From Brucella tritici (GTDB lineage Bacteria; Pseudomonadota; Alphaproteobacteria; Rhizobiales; Rhizobiaceae), in NCBI RefSeq assembly GCF_008932295.1, contig NZ_WBWA01000032.1:1-57102 (forward strand): 57,102 nucleotides of DNA, in the 5' to 3' direction. Below the pieces are notes generated by a model. The model saw only the letters and a list, made by a program, of their open reading frames with translations, was not told the origin of the DNA and did not search any database. The translations under genes and the position numbers were made by a program. This document shows, one piece after another, positions 54,991 through 57,102 of the stretch. How positions within the stretch are numbered: the stretch's first letter is position 1; every line of letters starts with the position of its first letter.

Positions 54991-56389
54991 ACAAGCTCAT
55001 CCTGGTATAATGCGCGGCAATATCAGAGATTGTTGCTTCTTCTGTATCGATATACTTTAAGTATATTTTGCGTGTCGTTTCTGCGGTCGAGTGGCCTAAG
55101 AGTTGCCTCAGCTTCTCCCAAGGCTCACTGTTGCCCCGCAAAACTTCTGATTTGTAAAACATAACGGCGAACGTATGCCGAAGGTCGTGAAAGGTGTGTG
55201 CGGCAAGGTCAATTGAGAACGTGATAGGCCTGCCGTCTGAGTCGACTAGTTTGTCTCCGCTTTCAGGGTCCAACTTAAAGCCTGCGCTTCTGATAATTAA
55301 ACCTTCAGCCAACACAGCTTTGGTAAATGCTCTCGACGGCGTCTGGGCACTTACTGGATTACCAACATCTCGAAAATTGGCACAAACCCCGTTGACGAAT
55401 AAATGTGTGGGCTCTTTAAAAGCGAGATGGTCCAGGTTATGCTTTTTCGCGCAAAGAATTGCCTCATACCGTTCCGTGTCGTGGTACGTCACCAACGCTC
55501 TTAGCACGACTGAGGAAACAACCACTTTTCGCGTTGCTCGCCCCTTTGTTCGAACCGTAAGAACAAATTGCTGCCACTTGTCGGTCGAACTCAGTTTTCT
55601 TGCTTGATTAAGAACGTCCGATGTAGAGATGCTGGCGATTTCATCTACCCGCATCCCTGTGTGATAGGCGATTTCAGCCATTAAACGATTTCTCTTGGAT
55701 GGATCCCCGACTTTCCATGGCAATACTGCACCATCAGAACCGAATATTCGGGGACCCAACCTATTCAGAACACCACGAAGTTCATTTACCTTAAGCGGTC
55801 TAGGATTATCTTCAGGATCCCGCCCTCGTGGACCTCTCCGTTTTCGTTGAACAATACTGGCGGTAGCAAGATGTGGCAAAAGCGCTGATTTCGGGCCAAT
55901 CGGAAATCTCGATATACTATCTTGACATCCCTCTTGAGGATTCTCCGACAGCATTCCTGTTTGCCACGCCCAAGAGTAAAAGTTTTGGATACTAGCTAAT
56001 CGGCGACTAACTGTACTTGTGCTGTATTGTCGATGGGTGAATGGCGAAACTGATTCTGCCATCAAATACCCGTACTCTGAAACATCTTCAGCACTAATGG
56101 CGTCCCATTCCAGATTATTGACTAAAACAAAACGCCACCATTGTGCCAAATCGTTAGCGATTGCTTTTTGAGTGTTTTGCCAACGAGCACTCTTCATCGG
56201 CTTATAGATTCTCTGCATTGAAAAAAGGTTGGCAGGCATGATGGGATGCCAATCGTTTGTGAAAAGCATCTGAAGCTCAGTTGGAGTAATCATCTGTGGC
56301 TGAGGTAAAGGGCCAGCAATATCGTGACCATCCCGACGTGCTTTAACTACACGGACATCACAAACGTGAATAGAGATTGGTTCTGACAC
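54977..56389 (-). CDS. Tyrosine recombinase, first of the module
   Basis: The 470-residue protein has a SAM-like N-terminal domain and catalytic marks HTGMRVDEIASIS (Arg I), HTFHDLRHTFAVM (His-x-x-Arg) and LLGHSTAETTRKIYLKY (His and Tyr). I choose the GTG at 56389 with GAGGAG 6 nt before it; the ORF runs to 56509. It lies next to the right island end and is the prime candidate for acting on the terminal repeats. Confidence 0.88.
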   Translation of the reverse strand: MSEPISIHVCDVRVVKARRDGHDIAGPLPQPQMITPTELQMLFTNDWHPIMPANLFSMQRIYKPMKSARWQNTQKAIANDLAQWWRFVLVNNLEWDAISAEDVSEYGYLMAESVSPFTHRQYSTSTVSRRLASIQNFYSWAWQTGMLSENPQEGCQDSISRFPIGPKSALLPHLATASIVQRKRRGPRGRDPEDNPRPLKVNELRGVLNRLGPRIFGSDGAVLPWKVGDPSKRNRLMAEIAYHTGMRVDEIASISTSDVLNQARKLSSTDKWQQFVLTVRTKGRATRKVVVSSVVLRALVTYHDTERYEAILCAKKHNLDHLAFKEPTHLFVNGVCANFRDVGNPVSAQTPSRAFTKAVLAEGLIIRSAGFKLDPESGDKLVDSDGRPITFSIDLAAHTFHDLRHTFAVMFYKSEVLRGNSEPWEKLRQLLGHSTAETTRKIYLKYIDTEEATISDIAAHYTRMSLYGVR

Positions 56390-56911
56390 GTGTTGCTCCT
56401 CTCTTCTTTTACCAATTCGAGTGGATTCAATATCTGCATGTAAGCTGCAATTGTCACTTCTCACCGCAATTACCTGCCGCAGCGATACCGGAATAAGTAA
56501 CAGGATCATGAATGCGAAAAGAAATAAATCAAGTGGAAAGTTCAGAATATATAATTATTTCAATATGTTAAACTAGCAGAAAAACAAATTGTTAATCTAA
56601 CAAACTAACAATAAACTATACTTCTCAGAACAAAATGGGATTGCAATCAGTCGAGTGTTTGCACGGCAACACCAATTCCTAAATAATTTAGAGCAGATAG
56701 TTGGATGAACTCGTCGTGCAAATTCGGCTTTCACAAAAAAGTCTTTCAAGTAAGAATCATCTCAAAATTTGATCGCCACGCGAGAATTCAAAATTCCAAG
56801 CGGCGATGCCGCCCGGAATTTCCAATCCTCTTGTGACGATGCTGAAAGGAGGTTGATCGAACGTAGCGCACGTAAAGGACAGCTAAGCTTTCTAATCGTT
56901 GTGCACAGTTC
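56390..56911. promoter_or_regulatory. Right-end non-coding region of the island
   Basis: About 520 bp lack a supported gene. The part at 56520-56640 is very AT-rich and contains the dyad TTGTTA-ATC-TAACAA (56589-56603) and a repeated TAACAA. It should hold the recombinase promoter and perhaps accessory binding sites. Confidence 0.5.
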
Positions 56912-56923
56912 GACTCCGTATAA
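56912..56923 (-). repeat. Island terminal inverted repeat, right
   Basis: GACTCCGTATAA is the exact reverse complement of 36953-36964. It is followed by GGTTCG and the tRNA-Pro 3' piece. Confidence 0.93.
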
Positions 56924-56948
56924 GGTTCGAATCCCGCCGCTCCGACCA
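56924..56948 (+). pseudogene. tRNA-Pro(GGG), 3' part, displaced by the island
   Basis: GGTTCGAATCCCGCCGCTCC then GACCA is the T-loop, T-stem, acceptor 3' strand, discriminator and CCA of the gene whose 5' part is at 36895-36952. The first 6 bp duplicate the end of the 5' piece. A T5 stretch follows at once, probably the old tRNA terminator. Confidence 0.93.
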
Positions 56949-57102
56949 TTTTTAATCAAAGACTTAGCTACATCTGTATGCGCCGTCTCTGTCCCATTGA
57001 TTTGGCGTGTTTTTATTGAGTGACGTTTCTGCCAGAAGGTCTTTTGCAAGAGCTGGAGATTTTGGATGGTAGATGGCGATGGGTTTGCGGGGCGTTTAGA
57101 CA
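56949..57102. other. Chromosomal flank after the island
   Basis: This is the sequence downstream of the tRNA-Pro 3' piece. No complete gene is visible before the window ends. Confidence 0.4.

Noticed and set aside
56762..57049. Open frames across the right island end, and an AAGGAGG motif near 56846
   Set aside because: They run through the terminal repeat and the tRNA-Pro 3' piece; no suitable start codon lies at a proper distance from the motif.

Overview
The window reads as chromosome of an alphaproteobacterium of the Brucella/Ochrobactrum group. The grounds are the alphaproteobacterial forms of rplM-rpsI, type 2 argC, type 2 heme A synthase and Flp pilin, the rhizobial-type intergenic palindromes, and a long Bru-RS-like palindrome. 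This is inferred from gene content and sequence style; no database was searched.

Positions 1-4600 hold an RcnB-like protein, the remnant of a TetR-type regulator, a complete IS66-family element (972-4071, 22-bp imperfect inverted repeats, perfect 8-bp target duplication) that carries a UPF0149 passenger gene, and a tRNA-Val. From 4598 to 15255 two divergent units form one apparent catabolic locus. The leftward unit has a solute-binding protein, two permeases, an argininosuccinate-lyase-like enzyme, an ABC ATPase and a PfkB kinase. The rightward unit has a ROK regulator and a large PIG-L deacetylase. Together they suggest uptake and breakdown of an amino-sugar conjugate, possibly one carrying a succinyl or aspartyl group.

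From 15400 to 26700 the genes are mostly housekeeping: a frameshifted ESAT-6-like secreted protein, Flp pilin, a lipoprotein, a cupin, O-acetylhomoserine sulfhydrylase, a CoA-binding protein, a thioesterase, rplM-rpsI, an acid phosphatase, an ABM-domain protein, agmatinase, argC, an APH-like kinase and ctaA/COX15. From 26700 to 36800 there is an exopolysaccharide cluster: CelD/BcsL-like acetyltransferase, Wzz/ExoP-like protein with a degenerate kinase domain, Wza-like exporter, GT4 glycosyltransferase, WcaJ-like initiating transferase and an O-antigen-ligase-like protein. A spermidine-synthase-like gene and a YnfA protein are also present.

Positions 36953-56923 are a 19,971-bp mobile island inserted in the T-loop of a tRNA-Pro(GGG) gene. 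The two tRNA pieces (36895-36952 and 56924-56948) lie at the two ends and share a 6-bp direct repeat GGTTCG. The island ends are perfect 12-bp inverted repeats. It carries its own complete tRNA-Pro(GGG), placed just downstream of the native promoter. That tRNA has the same body as the broken gene but a different acceptor stem, and it lies inside a 20-bp flanking inverted repeat. Cargo comprises a metallophosphoesterase, a DUF6634-like protein, an unknown gene paired with an Xre-type regulator, two arsenic units (arsO-arsK-DUF6428 with a divergent arsR, and arsR-arsC-acr3-arsC-arsH), a SIR2-HerA defence pair, and an overlapping four-gene integration module of three large tyrosine recombinases plus a small helix-turn-helix/coiled-coil protein. 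The most notable system is this island, which breaks a tRNA gene and supplies its replacement.
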